Positions 1-10,170 of a stretch of 64,000 nucleotides of DNA are shown here, one piece after another (the first letter of the stretch is position 1; every line of letters starts with the position of its first letter). The DNA is from Acidobacteriota bacterium (lineage in GTDB: Bacteria; Acidobacteriota; Terriglobia; Terriglobales; Acidobacteriaceae): assembly GCA_021793405.1 (NCBI GenBank), contig JAJYSV010000011.1:24199-88198 (forward strand), given 5' to 3'. The notes beneath the pieces are model-generated. The model searched no databases. It was not told the origin of the DNA and saw only the letters and a program-made list of their open reading frames with translations. The position numbers were made by a program, and so were the translations under genes.

Positions 1-1
1 G

Positions 2-388
2 ATTATCCGGGTTCCAGCCGGGTACGGCAAAGTGGTGGTGGTGGAGGAACTGCGGGCAAAGCTGGCGCTCGGTCACGACCGCATCGTCTATGTCGGCGAT
101 GGAAGCTCCGACGTAAATGTGATGCTGCACGTCAACCGGCTGGATGGATTGACCATCGCGGTTTCAGAAAATCCATTCATCACGCAGATTGCAAAGCGCA
201 CTATCCTCAGCGACGACGCATTGGGAGTCCTGGTGCCCATTTTGCAGGATGTCGCCGGGTGGACCTCGATGCAGGTCCGTTCCTTCTTCAATTCGGGAGG
301 GTTCCTGTTGCAGAACTGGGACCGGGTGCGCACAGACTGGCTCACGATTCGCAACGCCGCCTCCGAATACGAGGGAGAACTGCAGTGA
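2..388 (+). CDS. HAD-superfamily phosphatase, C-terminal part (5' end outside window)
   Basis: The frame is open from base 2, so the gene starts upstream of the window; a GTG at 32 is probably internal. The visible 128 residues contain the HAD motif IV, YVGDGSSDVNVM, whose acidic residues bind the catalytic Mg2+. It is followed by a typical HAD tail ('AVSENPF', 'LSDDALGVLVPIL'). The nucleophile Asp motif must lie upstream, so the substrate cannot be guessed; a phosphoserine-phosphatase-like or sugar-phosphatase role is possible. The stop overlaps the next gene's GTG start (GTGA at 385-388), implying translational coupling. Family assignment is firm, function is open. Confidence 0.75.
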   Translation: MIRVPAGYGKVVVVEELRAKLALGHDRIVYVGDGSSDVNVMLHVNRLDGLTIAVSENPFITQIAKRTILSDDALGVLVPILQDVAGWTSMQVRSFFNSGGFLLQNWDRVRTDWLTIRNAASEYEGELQ

Positions 389-657
389 CAGTCGCATGGT
401 TTGGATGGATCGCGACCGCGGTGCAGACCGCCTCGTATTTCGTGCCAAGCACATCGATGCTGAAGAAAACTCAGGCGGCGGCCGCCTTGTTGTGGCTCGC
501 ATACGGAATAAGGATGGGCGCGAACCCGGTGATCGTGGCCAACCTGATTGTGGGCGGGGCGGCGCTTCTTACCGCGCTGCGGACCAGGAATGCAACTACA
601 AATTCGCCGCAATTTCTCACCCGTCCTGAAACCGAAGCGACGCTGAGCGGCGACTGA
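385..657 (+). CDS. small membrane protein, SemiSWEET/PQ-loop-like (tentative)
   Basis: This 90-residue protein is read from a GTG that overlaps the stop of the HAD gene by four bases (GTGA); no better start lies further in. It has two clear hydrophobic stretches: residues about 4-20 (VAWFGWIATAVQTASYFVP) and about 33-65. The second carries a 'LLWLAYGI...NPVIVANLIVGGAALL' pattern that resembles the W-x-x-YG ... P-x-x-x-x-N segment of SemiSWEET/MtN3 sugar transporters. The region between the helices is shorter than in a standard SemiSWEET, so the match may only be structural. The C-terminal 25 residues are polar. The coupled HAD phosphatase could share a substrate, which is inference only. Confidence 0.5.
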   Translation: MTVAWFGWIATAVQTASYFVPSTSMLKKTQAAAALLWLAYGIRMGANPVIVANLIVGGAALLTALRTRNATTNSPQFLTRPETEATLSGD

Positions 658-688
658 GAGAGTTGCCCGCGAGCCGCCCGTGACAGCA

Positions 689-735
689 GTGCACCGTGCG
701 CGACAAATGTTTGCAACGGGTCACGCACGGCGCAC
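689..735 (+). terminator. probable terminator hairpin of the HAD/membrane-protein pair
   Basis: Arms 689-704 and 720-735 pair at 14 of 16 positions around a 15-nt loop. The hairpin sits 31 nt after the stop at 657 and is followed by a short T-rich run (caattttctg). It is imperfect, and no strong U-tract follows. Confidence 0.45.
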
Positions 736-933
736 CAATTTTCTGAATCCTGCCAACCTACGAGCGGCGACAACGCGACAAACGGAGCCCCAAGGGTGGG
801 TGCCCGAAGCGACACCTGCCATGAGGTCCGTCTAATGGATTTTCACTGTTACTGTGACGTGGGCACCGTTCTATCCCATTCTAGCTGCGCCGGGATGGGT
901 CGCCCAAAACATTACACTACCCGTGAAAATGCT

Positions 934-1476
934 CTAACGGATGACCTTGGCTGAGTCGGGAGAGATACCCTGGCAGTCAGATCCCTGGTATGCGCTGTCG
1001 AAGCTCATATCCATCAAGATCGGTTGAGCCTGTGACTGGACAATCGTCTCGATGTGCGCTTTTCCGTGCATCTTCTCAGTGCCCGAGAAGCTTACGTCGA
1101 TGTGGCCTATGGAGTGGGCACCCATCCTGCTGTCGCCTGACGTGCAAGCCATATCGGCTGACATGCTGTCCGACGTCTGATGCAAGTTCGTGAAGTGGCA
1201 ATCGTGGTCCCGCTGCATGTCGGTAAAGATGTTTTTCCACTTTTCAGTTGTCAGGCAGGATTGGGTAACAACTGTGCGTGGCTGCGCTGTGGGCAACGGC
1301 CTGCCCATCGCCTGAAGGCGCGCAGCGACATCCGGGGGCATTTGAATGCCGGACACCGTGATGGTGTTGGTCGTCTGCCATAGGCCTATTTTGACTGGCG
1401 GCGGCGTAGGTGTTTGCGCCAGCGCCGCGCCCGACAGCGCCAGCAATGCCACCATGGAACAGAACTGCTTCTGCAT
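934..1476 (-). CDS. DUF3617 family secreted protein
   Basis: The chosen start at 1476 gives 180 residues. It is preceded by a clear SD (ggggagga) and begins directly with a Sec signal peptide (MQKQFCSMVALLALSGAALAQ); a longer frame to 1572 has no such support. The mature part starts 'KIGLWQTTNTITVSG' and continues with two cysteines around 'QSCLTTEKW' and 'DHDCHF', then 'MACTSGDS' and a final 'GSDCQGI'. This 'lWe...' opening and spaced-cysteine layout is that of DUF3617, a periplasmic family of unknown function common in Acidobacteriota and Proteobacteria. It lies downstream of dxs on the same strand but 136 bases away, so co-transcription is uncertain. Confidence 0.7.
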   Translation of the reverse strand: MQKQFCSMVALLALSGAALAQTPTPPPVKIGLWQTTNTITVSGIQMPPDVAARLQAMGRPLPTAQPRTVVTQSCLTTEKWKNIFTDMQRDHDCHFTNLHQTSDSMSADMACTSGDSRMGAHSIGHIDVSFSGTEKMHGKAHIETIVQSQAQPILMDMSFDSAYQGSDCQGISPDSAKVIR

Positions 1477-1612
1477 CGTATCCTCCCCTTCCCCTGAGGC
1501 TGGTTTCAATGGAGCGCTGCCAGTATCGACCGGGAAGGATGCGGAAGTAAATAAAAAAGTTGTCCATGCCACGTTAAGAAAGGGTTTGCCTGGTCTGTTG
1601 TTTCACGACACC

Positions 1613-3505
1613 TCAGCCAGTGACGGCGAAGCGTTTGCGGGCGAGGGATTTCAGAAATGGGCGCGATTGCTCCAGCGCCGCTGCGACGGAGAGGCCATAC
1701 TTCTCGCGCAATTGATCGACCTTGCCATGCTCGATGAAGGCATCGGGCCATCCGATCCGCACTACAGGCACACGCAGGTTGCGGCTCGACAGATACTCAA
1801 GCACGGCGCTGCCAAAACCGCCCATCAACACGTGATCTTCAAAGGTGACGATCAATCCGACGCGGCGGGCGAAGTCCTCCAGCAGATCCGTATCGAGCGG
1901 CTTGGCGAAGCGGGCGTTGATCAGCGCGGCGGAATATCCTTCGCGTTCCAACTGGTTGCGAAAGGCAGTCGCCATGGGAACGAGCGCGCCGAGGCCCCAG
2001 ACGGCGATTTGGCTGCCCTCATGCAGCACCTCGGCCTTGCCGATGGGGAGCGCAACCGGCTGCTCTTTGACGGCGACGCCAGGACCGGTCCCACGCGGAT
2101 AGCGAATCGCGGAGGGGCCGTCGTGTTCCACGCCGGTCTGTAACATGTCGGCTAATTCGTCTTCATCTTTCGGCGCCATGATGATGATGTTCGGCACGCC
2201 GCGCAAGTAGCTAATGTCGAAGAGTCCATGATGTGTAGGCCCATCGTCGCCGGAAAGTCCGGCGCGGTCCATGCAAAAGACGACGGGCAGATTCTGCAGG
2301 CATACATCGTGAATGATGGGGTCGTAGGCGCGCTGCAAAAACGTGGAGTAGATCGCGCAGAATGGACGCAGGCCTTTTGTGGCCATCCCGGCCGCGAAGA
2401 TGACGGCGTGCTCTTCCGCGATGCCCACATCGAAATAGCGCTTGGGGTGATGGGGACGGAAGAGATCGAGCGCGGTGCCATTCGGCATCGCGGCGGTGAT
2501 GGCAACCACTTTGTCGTTGCGATCGGCCAGCTTGACCATCGTTTCCGCAAACACTTCCGAGTAGGCCTTCTGGCCGGTGGGCATGGTTTCGCCGGTCTCA
2601 GGATCGTATGGCCCCAGTCCATGAAATTTCTTCTGTTTGTCGAGCGCAGGCTGAAAGCCTCGTCCCTTCTGGGTAAGCGCGTGCAGAATGACAGGGCGAT
2701 TCTGGGTCTTGAGGAAGCGGAAGGTTTCAATCAACAGACCTAGATTGTGACCGTCGATGGGGCCGTAATACGTGAGGCCAAATTCCTCAAAGATCAAGGA
2801 TGGCAGCAACAACCCTTTCGCGGCTTCTTCAGCGCGGCGGACAACATGGCCGACCGTTTTGCCGCCGATCTTTTCAATCAAGCGTCCAGCGCGATCATGC
2901 AGGTAGGCGTAGCGTTCATTGGTGACGATGCGATGCAGGTAGGAGGAAATGGCGCCCACATTACGATCGATCGACCATTCATTGTCATTCAGCACGATGA
3001 TCAGCCGCTTGGTTTGGCTGGCAACATTGTTCAGCGCCTCGTAGGAAATGCCGTTGGTAAATGCCGCATCTCCGGCCAGCGCGATGACGTGCTCTTTGCC
3101 GCCGCTCATGTCGCGAGCGACTGCCATCCCCAGGGCCGCCGACAAGGCCGTGCCCGCGTGGCCAGCGCCATAGACGTCATGCTCGCTTTCGGTGCGCAGC
3201 ATAAAGCCATTCAGCCCGGCGGGCTGGCGCATGGTTTCAAAGCGATCGCGCCGCCCGGTCAGCAGCTTGTGGATGTAGGCCTGATGACTAACGTCAAAAA
3301 CGAAATGGTCCCTGGGAGTATCGAAGACAACATGCAAGGCTAGGGTCAGCTCCACCACGCCCAGATTGGGACCAAGATGGCCGCCGGTCTTGGCGAGGAC
3401 CGCAATCATACGATCGCGAATCTCTTGCGCCAGCTGTTCCAACTGTGGCAGGCTGAGCTGCTTGACATCGGATGGAGAATGAATGGTATCGAGAATGTTG
3501 CCCAT
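1613..3505 (-). CDS. dxs: 1-deoxy-D-xylulose-5-phosphate synthase
   Basis: This cytoplasmic ThDP enzyme condenses pyruvate and glyceraldehyde 3-phosphate to DXP, the first step of the MEP isoprenoid pathway and a source of thiamine and pyridoxal precursors. At 630 residues it has the family length. Visible landmarks are DVSHQAYIHKLLTGR (substrate/ThDP histidine), GDAAFTNGISYEALNN (ThDP-Mg motif GD-x-A-x-T ... N), YYGPIDGHN, the catalytic glutamate context GIAEEHAVIFAAGMA, and the transketolase C-terminal domain. The motif GDAA in place of the commoner GDGA is a mild variant. The start at 3505 (MGNILDTIHSPSDV) matches the usual N-terminus. Confidence 0.97.
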   Translation of the reverse strand: MGNILDTIHSPSDVKQLSLPQLEQLAQEIRDRMIAVLAKTGGHLGPNLGVVELTLALHVVFDTPRDHFVFDVSHQAYIHKLLTGRRDRFETMRQPAGLNGFMLRTESEHDVYGAGHAGTALSAALGMAVARDMSGGKEHVIALAGDAAFTNGISYEALNNVASQTKRLIIVLNDNEWSIDRNVGAISSYLHRIVTNERYAYLHDRAGRLIEKIGGKTVGHVVRRAEEAAKGLLLPSLIFEEFGLTYYGPIDGHNLGLLIETFRFLKTQNRPVILHALTQKGRGFQPALDKQKKFHGLGPYDPETGETMPTGQKAYSEVFAETMVKLADRNDKVVAITAAMPNGTALDLFRPHHPKRYFDVGIAEEHAVIFAAGMATKGLRPFCAIYSTFLQRAYDPIIHDVCLQNLPVVFCMDRAGLSGDDGPTHHGLFDISYLRGVPNIIIMAPKDEDELADMLQTGVEHDGPSAIRYPRGTGPGVAVKEQPVALPIGKAEVLHEGSQIAVWGLGALVPMATAFRNQLEREGYSAALINARFAKPLDTDLLEDFARRVGLIVTFEDHVLMGGFGSAVLEYLSSRNLRVPVVRIGWPDAFIEHGKVDQLREKYGLSVAAALEQSRPFLKSLARKRFAVTG

Positions 3506-3627
3506 GGTGGTTTAGGACGAGAGCCATCTTCCGGCGCCCACATAAGCAGATGCGCTGAGTTGGCAGGAGATTCTTCCCATAGGGAAGTATAGCTGAGGAG
3601 TGGGCACAGGTTGTGTCGGCAAGCAAC

Positions 3628-4905
3628 CTATTCCGCTGCAACTCTTTTAGAGGCCACGGTTTGTCTGGGCGTCCCACGGTAGCCAAAATATCGTTTCAGC
3701 CGCAGAAAGTGAACTTCGTACAGGTTGTAGCTAAGATAGGCGACCAGATATACCGCGGCAGCATTGACGCAAAACTCCAACACCACGGCCAGCGGCCTGG
3801 AATGCAAATATGGCGTGAGGAAAATGCGCAAGCTGGTGCCGAGCATCTGGGATGTCAGCACCGCAATCAGACGGGCGACGAATATGTGCAGCACGTAGAT
3901 GCCATAGCTGTACTTGCCCAGGCTACGGAGAAACGGCCAACGAAAAATCCGATTCGCGACGGTTGCCGGCTCCAGCGCCGCAACCAGGAGGCCAAGGCAA
4001 CCGACCGCGATGACCGTGTAACCGAAGGTGGCGCCGAAGAAAAAATCGCGCATATCACCGGCCAAGTGCCACAGGGTGTAGGCGGCAATGATGCCTGCAC
4101 ATGCCAGCGCCAGCGGAACCATCCCCCGGCGCGGAAGCCAGGCGCTATTGCCGCGAATCAGCAGCGCCACGCAGCCGCCCAGCAGCAGCGTGTCCATACG
4201 GCAGGGCGTGAACATAAAGATCAGCAGCGGCGACGTGCCACGCAGATAGAGCGCGATCCGCAGCAGAAGCGCAACAGCAGAGAGCGTCAGAGCAAGCGCG
4301 ATCAGCCAGCGGCGTCCGCGCACCAGAAATACCAGTAGCGGCCAGAACAGATAAAACTGCTCTTCCACCGCGAGCGACCAGAAATGGTCGAGGTCCGCCC
4401 ACACGCCAGGATGAAAATCCGTCACTGGAAACCACAGGCTGGTGTTTTGCATGTAGGCGAGCAGCACATATTGCCGTCCACCCCAGGCAAAATGCAGCCA
4501 GTGCCCAAGGATCAGCAAGAAGAACAAGAATCCATAGTAGAGGGGAAAAATGCGCAAAAAACGCCGCACGTAAAAACTGCGGAAGTATTGCGGGTCGTGG
4601 AGCGTGTCATACAGAATCCCGGTAATAAGAAATCCGGAAAGAACAAAGAAGAGATCGACGCCAACCCAGCCCAGGCCACGCAGCGCGGAGAGCGAATCGC
4701 CGAACCGACTGCCGGTGTGGTTGTTGAACAGCATGAGGTGCGCGACCAGCACCAGGAGAATCGCCAGCCCGCGCAGGCCGTCCAACGCAGGCAGATGACT
4801 GCGGGAAGGGCCTGCAATTTCCACCGGCGACTTTGACTTCACTCGGGAGAGACTCCAATCCTTCGCAGTATAAAGTGCTCGCGATTGGATTTCCGGTTTT
4901 TGCAT
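3628..4905 (-). CDS. acyltransferase family 3 (OafA/YrhL-type) membrane protein
   Basis: This integral membrane O-acyltransferase probably acylates a surface glycan or lipid-linked sugar. The N-terminal signature LDGLRGLAILLVLVAH carries the conserved Arg and the catalytic His. It is followed by 'GVDLFFVLSGFLITGILYD', then many hydrophobic helices to the C-terminus. The start at 4905 gives 425 residues; an alternative at 4965 would overlap the divergent hydrolase gene's leader, so the inner ATG is preferred. The protein has no SGNH domain, so it is a membrane domain only. The acceptor and acyl group cannot be read from sequence. It lies 122 bases upstream of dxs on the same strand. Confidence 0.85.
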   Translation of the reverse strand: MQKPEIQSRALYTAKDWSLSRVKSKSPVEIAGPSRSHLPALDGLRGLAILLVLVAHLMLFNNHTGSRFGDSLSALRGLGWVGVDLFFVLSGFLITGILYDTLHDPQYFRSFYVRRFLRIFPLYYGFLFFLLILGHWLHFAWGGRQYVLLAYMQNTSLWFPVTDFHPGVWADLDHFWSLAVEEQFYLFWPLLVFLVRGRRWLIALALTLSAVALLLRIALYLRGTSPLLIFMFTPCRMDTLLLGGCVALLIRGNSAWLPRRGMVPLALACAGIIAAYTLWHLAGDMRDFFFGATFGYTVIAVGCLGLLVAALEPATVANRIFRWPFLRSLGKYSYGIYVLHIFVARLIAVLTSQMLGTSLRIFLTPYLHSRPLAVVLEFCVNAAAVYLVAYLSYNLYEVHFLRLKRYFGYRGTPRQTVASKRVAAE

Positions 4906-4979
4906 CTCTCTGGATAGACTGAGAGCAACCTTATCCACATCCACGGTACCCGAGCACCTTGTCAACAGGAGAGCTAGCT

Positions 4980-7013
4980 ATGAAGTTTTCTATGGTCCGT
5001 TTTCTCCTGGCAGCCTTGATTACGATTTGCGTGGCCGGCGCCGCCCACGCGCAGGCGGATGGCACGCTGGTGCGGCCACTGCTGAGCCAACACCTGCAGT
5101 CGCCCGATCTCTTATCCGATGAACTGCGGCACTTCATGCTAAAAAAAGTGCCTCCGCTGGAGTTGCCCGCGACGACGCAGCAGTGGGATGCGCAGGCGGC
5201 GCGTATCCGGGCGCATGAACTTTCCGTTCTCTATCACGGATGGCCGCAGTCATGGGTTGAGTCTGCGCCGCAGTTTGAGAAGACAGGCGTGATTGAAGGC
5301 AATGGCTATCGAATTGTCAAGCTGCGCTATGAGATCGTTCCGGGGTTTTTCTCGACGGCATTGCTCTATGAACCCGAACACATGTCCGGCAAGATGCCGG
5401 CGATTTTGAATGTGAATGGACACGGAGCCGGAGGCAAGGCGGTTGCGCACAAGCAGAAGCGATGCATCAACTATGCGCGCCGCGGAATCCTGGCACTCAG
5501 CCTGGAATGGTTTGACTTTGGCGAACTCGACCAACCGGGAAATGCACACGACAATATCAAATTGCTCGACCTCGCTGGCTATAACGGAGCGGGCCTGTTT
5601 TACCTTGAAATGCGCCGCGGCCTCGACTATCTCTATGATGACCCGGAGGTAGACCGCACCCGCATCGGTGTCACGGGAGTTTCCGGCGGCGGCTGGCAGA
5701 CCATCATGCTCAGCTCGCTCGACACGCGGGTAGGGCCCTCGGTTCCAGTGGCTGGATTCAGTTCCTTGACAACGTCGATCGAACATCCCGAATATGCCGG
5801 AGACGACGCGGAGCAGAACCCCCCTGATTTTCGTGAGGGGGTGGACTACGCACAGCTGATGGCGACGCGCGCACCACGGCCAACACTGCTGATCTATAAC
5901 GCGATGGACGATTGCTGCTTCCGAGCCGGGATTGTCAAGCAGGGGGTCTATACCGACATCCAGCCATTCTTCAAGCTATACGGCAAGCCCGAGAATCTGC
6001 AGTGGCACTTGAACCTGGACCCGGGCACCCACAACTATGGGCGCGACAATCGCGAAGCGTCGTATAAATTCTTCGATTCTGTATTTCACATCGATGCGTC
6101 GCCCGATGAGCTTCCCAACACGGATACGGATGTCTTAAGCCTCGAGGATCTTGTTGTTGGGATTCCGAAAGATAATCTCACCATTCTGTCGCTGGCGCAA
6201 TCCCTGGCAAAACAGATCCATCATGAAGTTCCTGTACAACCCGGCGCTCAGTGGGCCGACTCGCAGCGAATGCTATTGAAGAAGGTCGTGCGCTACGATC
6301 CCGTCACAGTAACGCACGCATGGGCGATCAGTGCGACCCATGAAAAGGGGTTGGAAAGCCATGCCTATCGTTTCGAATTCAGCAACGGGCTCAGCGCTGC
6401 CGGGGTGCTGTTCCGTGCGATTACAGACCCGGAAACCTCGCCAACAACCATCATGATTTCGGATTCCGGCATGCCGTCGACAGTGGTGGACGTTGCCGAT
6501 GCAGTGGACCGCGGACAGCGTGTGCTGGTGCTCGATCCGCTGTTTTTTGGGGTGGATCCCGCCGCCGCACACAAGCTCCGCGTGGGAGCTCTCGCGCTGC
6601 TTTTAGATGCACTCGGCGAACGTTCGCTGGGCCTGGAATCAGCACAGATCAACGCGGTGGTTGGCTGGCTCGGTAAGGATCTGGATCATGGATCCTCCAC
6701 CCCGAACAACTATGCGACGCACGTCGACTCGCGTGTACCGCCTGTCCGCCTCATCACCACGGGGCCGCGCTCTGAAACGATTGCCATGGTGGCCGCGGCG
6801 ATTCAGCCCGCACTGTTTTCGAAGCTGGAAGCGCGAGACTCGATCCACAGTTTCCAGTATGCCTTTGACCATCCGCTCACCTTCGATGAAGCTCCTGAGC
6901 TGATGTGTCTCGACCTCTATCGCGACTTCGACTACAACACATTGACGGCGATTGCTTCGCCGGTGAAAGTGGACCTGTCGGCAACCGCGCCCCAGCCCAT
7001 TTACTGGCATTGA
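4980..7013 (+). CDS. large secreted alpha/beta hydrolase, acetylxylan-esterase-like
   Basis: This 677-residue exported protein has a signal peptide ending in AGAAHAQA. The ATG at 4980 follows the SD 'aggag'. A serine hydrolase domain covers about residues 100-390. The nucleophile is Ser235 in GVSGGGW, the probable acid is Asp310 or Asp311 in NAMDDCC, and the His is His351 in DPGTHNYGR; an oxyanion-type NGHGAGGKA lies upstream. This order fits the AXE1/dienelactone-hydrolase-like esterases common in Acidobacteriota and Planctomycetes. Residues about 400-677 form a second, degenerate hydrolase-like domain with 'VVDVADAVDRGQRVLVLDPL' but no clear nucleophile motif. It probably deacetylates polysaccharide in the periplasm or outside; the substrate is inferred only. 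It is divergent from the acyltransferase with 74 bp between the starts. Confidence 0.75.
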   Translation: MKFSMVRFLLAALITICVAGAAHAQADGTLVRPLLSQHLQSPDLLSDELRHFMLKKVPPLELPATTQQWDAQAARIRAHELSVLYHGWPQSWVESAPQFEKTGVIEGNGYRIVKLRYEIVPGFFSTALLYEPEHMSGKMPAILNVNGHGAGGKAVAHKQKRCINYARRGILALSLEWFDFGELDQPGNAHDNIKLLDLAGYNGAGLFYLEMRRGLDYLYDDPEVDRTRIGVTGVSGGGWQTIMLSSLDTRVGPSVPVAGFSSLTTSIEHPEYAGDDAEQNPPDFREGVDYAQLMATRAPRPTLLIYNAMDDCCFRAGIVKQGVYTDIQPFFKLYGKPENLQWHLNLDPGTHNYGRDNREASYKFFDSVFHIDASPDELPNTDTDVLSLEDLVVGIPKDNLTILSLAQSLAKQIHHEVPVQPGAQWADSQRMLLKKVVRYDPVTVTHAWAISATHEKGLESHAYRFEFSNGLSAAGVLFRAITDPETSPTTIMISDSGMPSTVVDVADAVDRGQRVLVLDPLFFGVDPAAAHKLRVGALALLLDALGERSLGLESAQINAVVGWLGKDLDHGSSTPNNYATHVDSRVPPVRLITTGPRSETIAMVAAAIQPALFSKLEARDSIHSFQYAFDHPLTFDEAPELMCLDLYRDFDYNTLTAIASPVKVDLSATAPQPIYWH

Positions 7014-7034
7014 TGCGGAGCAGGCGGTGTTGGG

Positions 7035-8993
7035 CTATTCTTCCTGTTCCCGCAAGCGCGCGAGGATGCCAAGGTCTTCCAGAGTCGTGGTGTCACCCTT
7101 CACCTCGCCGGTTTCGGCCAGTTCGCGCAGCAGCCGCCGCATAATTTTTCCGGAGCGCGTTTTCGGCAGACTGTCGGTGAAACGAAGATCGTCCGGGCGG
7201 GCCAGCGCGCCAATCTCTTTTGCGACCCATGCGCGCAATTCATCTTTCAAGGGGATCGATGGCTTGTACTGTGACTCCAGCGTCACGAAGGCCGCAATCG
7301 CCTGCCCCTTGAGCGCATCGGGTCGGCCCACCACAGCGGCTTCCGCCACCTTGGGATGCGCCACCAGCGCCGATTCGATCTCCATGGTTCCCAGCCGATG
7401 CCCGGAAACATTGATCACATCATCGACGCGACCCATCAGCCAGTAGTAGCCATCTGCATCGCAGCGGGCGCCATCGCCGGTGAAATACGCACCGGGAATG
7501 GTAGACCAATATTGCTTTACGTAGCGATCCGGGTCGTTGTAGAGGGTGCGCGCCATGCCAGGCCATGGCTTACGAATGATGAGCAGGCCGCCATTGCCTT
7601 CCGACACCGGCTGTCCGTCCTGATTCACGATATCGGGCACGATGCCGAAGAAAGGCTTGCTGGCCGAGCCCGGTTTGTTGGGGACGGCCCCCGGAATGGA
7701 GGCAATCATGATGCCGCCTGTTTCGGTCTGCCACCATGTGTCCACAATGGGGCAGCGGCTCTTGCCAATCACGGAGGAATACCACATCCATGTCTCGGGA
7801 TTGATGGGCTCTCCCACGCTGCCCAGCAGGCGCAGGCTGGTGAGTTTGTGGCGATTGGGAAATTCGTCGCCCCACTTAATAAAGGCGCGAATGGCCGTCG
7901 GCGCGGTATAGAAAACACTCACTTGATGGTCGTCGATGATCTTCCAGAAGCGGTCATTCTCGGGATAGTTTGGCGCGCCTTCGTACATCACCGAGGTAAC
8001 ACCGTTCTGCAAAATACCGTACACCACATAGGAGTGCCCCGTGACCCAGCCGATGTCCGCGGTACACCAGTAGATGTCGTCGTCCTTGAGATCGAAGACC
8101 AGCTTGCTGGTCAGATACGTGTGCACAGCATAGCCGCCGGTAGTGTGCACAATTCCCTTTGGCTTTCCGGTGGTCCCGGAAGTATAGAGGATATACAGGG
8201 GATGTTCGGCATCGAGCGGCTCGGCGGGGCAAACGGCGCTGGCCTGCTCCATTTCTGCATGCCACCAGAGATCGCGGCCCGCCTGCATTGCTATCTTGGT
8301 TCCTGTCCTGCGCAATACGATTGCTTTGCGGACTGATGGACATTTTTCCAGCGCCTCATCCACCGTGGTTTTCAGCGGAATTTCCTGGCCGCGTCGCCAT
8401 GCCGCATCCTGCGTAATGACCACGACCGATTGTGCATCGTTGATGCGATCCACCAGAGCGCTGGCGGCGAATCCGCCGAAGATGACAGAATGCACAGCGC
8501 CGATGCGGGCGCAGGCGAGGATTGCGATGGCCAACTCCGGAACCATTCCCATGTAGAGGGCGACACACTCTCCTTTCTGAACGCCGTTCAAGCGCAAGAC
8601 ATTGGCGAAGCGCTGGACTTGATCCAGCAACTGCTGAAAGGTTAATTTGCGAACTTCGCCCGTTTCGCTTTCCCACAGGATGGCTGTCTTGCCGCCATGC
8701 CCGCGCTCGACCTGAAGATCGAGACAATTGTAGGCGAGGTTCATCTTGCCGCCGACGAACCATTTCGCCCAGGGTTCGTTCCATTCCAGAACCTTGGTCC
8801 ACGGCTCAAACCAATGCAGCTCATTGGCGGCGGCGGCCCAGAATTCTTCCGGATCTTCGACGGAGCGGCGGTAGAGCGACTCATAATCCTGCAGGCTGCG
8901 TATGTGCGCCTTGGAGGCAAACTCTTCCGGCGGAGGAATGACACGGAGTTCGTGCAAAAGGGACTGAAAGCTTGTATCGCGCTGGTCTGTCAT
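7035..8993 (-). CDS. acs: acetyl-CoA synthetase
   Basis: This cytoplasmic enzyme activates acetate to acetyl-CoA through acetyl-AMP. The length of 652 residues is standard. Motifs seen are the P-loop-like [19 protein letters not shown], the [20 protein letters not shown] block that shapes the acetate pocket, [37 protein letters not shown], and the A10 lysine in [13 protein letters not shown]. That lysine is the one usually controlled by reversible acetylation. The stop is 21 bases from the convergent hydrolase stop. The start at 8993 lies 23 bases after the beta-propeller gene, so the two may be co-transcribed. Together with the neighbouring esterase it could salvage acetate released from polysaccharides, which is an inference from proximity. 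Confidence 0.96.
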   Translation of the reverse strand: MTDQRDTSFQSLLHELRVIPPPEEFASKAHIRSLQDYESLYRRSVEDPEEFWAAAANELHWFEPWTKVLEWNEPWAKWFVGGKMNLAYNCLDLQVERGHGGKTAILWESETGEVRKLTFQQLLDQVQRFANVLRLNGVQKGECVALYMGMVPELAIAILACARIGAVHSVIFGGFAASALVDRINDAQSVVVITQDAAWRRGQEIPLKTTVDEALEKCPSVRKAIVLRRTGTKIAMQAGRDLWWHAEMEQASAVCPAEPLDAEHPLYILYTSGTTGKPKGIVHTTGGYAVHTYLTSKLVFDLKDDDIYWCTADIGWVTGHSYVVYGILQNGVTSVMYEGAPNYPENDRFWKIIDDHQVSVFYTAPTAIRAFIKWGDEFPNRHKLTSLRLLGSVGEPINPETWMWYSSVIGKSRCPIVDTWWQTETGGIMIASIPGAVPNKPGSASKPFFGIVPDIVNQDGQPVSEGNGGLLIIRKPWPGMARTLYNDPDRYVKQYWSTIPGAYFTGDGARCDADGYYWLMGRVDDVINVSGHRLGTMEIESALVAHPKVAEAAVVGRPDALKGQAIAAFVTLESQYKPSIPLKDELRAWVAKEIGALARPDDLRFTDSLPKTRSGKIMRRLLRELAETGEVKGDTTTLEDLGILARLREQEE

Positions 8994-9016
8994 CGGCAGA
9001 AGTTCACTCCACAGGA

Positions 9017-10063
9017 TTATTGCACGGCTTCGTAGACGATCATCTTGGCCACAGGCTTGCCGTTTTCCTGTTGCTCCGGTGTGTACACGCGGTGCGTCAC
9101 AGGATCGACGGCAAGACTATGGACTTTCGCCTGCACGGGAAAGTCCTGCAGCTTGCGATAATGGTTTGGGTCGACCTCATGAAACACGGAGATGGCGCCG
9201 CTGAAGCAGGCCACATAAATGCGGCGCAGACCCGGATCGTATTTGATGACATCCGCCCCGGCGGCCATGGGCAGATACGCGATGGCCTTGTGGGTGTCGA
9301 GATTGAAGACAGTCATCAGGCTGTTCTTTTCGCAAGACAGGAATGCGCGATGATGGATGGGATCAAGTGTCATGCCGTGGTTACCGCGACATTCTCCTAC
9401 CGGGTAGCTGGCTATGACATGGTCCGTGGCCGGATCGATTTCGGCGAAAAGGTTTTGGTCCTGAAGATTGACATAAATACGACGGGCAACCGGATCGTAT
9501 TGCGGCATGCCGGTTTCGCTGTCGAAATGCAGCGTCTTGATGATCCGATCCGTCTGCACATCGATGACGGCCTCGGCCTTTCCGCGTTCATCGGAAACAT
9601 ATACTTTACCGAATGGAGCGGCATAGGCGCTCCCGTCCGGCTTGGATTCCGTGGGCAGTTTGGCGATGACCTTCATCTGCTTCAGATCGACAACGCCAAT
9701 TTTACTTTCCATCCAGTCCGATGTATACACTCGATGCAGCTCCGGCACGTAGACTACGCCTTCCACGCCGGGCACTCCGGAAATCGCGTGAACCACCGTG
9801 TTCGTCTTCATGTCGATGACATACAGAATGCCCGCGCCAAGATAAGCGGACAGAAGATAGTGGTCCGGTTTGTCGATGGCCAGGTAATCGAAACGGTTTC
9901 CCTTCGGCCCGGGCAAGTCGATCGTGGCGATCTGCCGCAATGTGTTTCCAACGCTCCCTGGCCGTGCCTGCGCGCCGGTTGGCGGGGCAACAGTGGCCGC
10001 AACCAGGGCGATACCAGCCAGGGACCGCAGTCTCCACATGGTTTGTCGCAAGTCATATGCCAT
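9017..10063 (-). CDS. secreted YVTN-type beta-propeller protein
   Basis: The start at 10063 (348 residues) places a Sec signal peptide first ([22 protein letters not shown]); the longer frame to 10174 overlaps the preceding gene. The rest is a chain of about 40-residue repeats such as '[24 protein letters not shown]' and '[19 protein letters not shown]', the pattern of a seven-bladed YVTN/lactonase-like propeller. No enzyme motif is visible, and such proteins in Acidobacteriota are mostly uncharacterised. It ends '[28 protein letters not shown]'. acs follows 23 bases downstream. Confidence 0.7.
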   Translation of the reverse strand: MAYDLRQTMWRLRSLAGIALVAATVAPPTGAQARPGSVGNTLRQIATIDLPGPKGNRFDYLAIDKPDHYLLSAYLGAGILYVIDMKTNTVVHAISGVPGVEGVVYVPELHRVYTSDWMESKIGVVDLKQMKVIAKLPTESKPDGSAYAAPFGKVYVSDERGKAEAVIDVQTDRIIKTLHFDSETGMPQYDPVARRIYVNLQDQNLFAEIDPATDHVIASYPVGECRGNHGMTLDPIHHRAFLSCEKNSLMTVFNLDTHKAIAYLPMAAGADVIKYDPGLRRIYVACFSGAISVFHEVDPNHYRKLQDFPVQAKVHSLAVDPVTHRVYTPEQQENGKPVAKMIVYEAVQ

Positions 10064-10170
10064 ACCCAACGCCCCCTTTTTCTGCACGGTAACGATTTTC
10101 GCACCTTTCGCAGCATCCCTAAAATTTGCGACCTGTGTTCGCGCCGGACATGCGAACCCATCGTCTCCGC

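Noticed and set aside
1346..2143. A 265-codon plus-strand frame across the DUF3617 start and the end of dxs
   Set aside because: It lies mostly opposite the well-supported dxs gene and has no recognisable domain.
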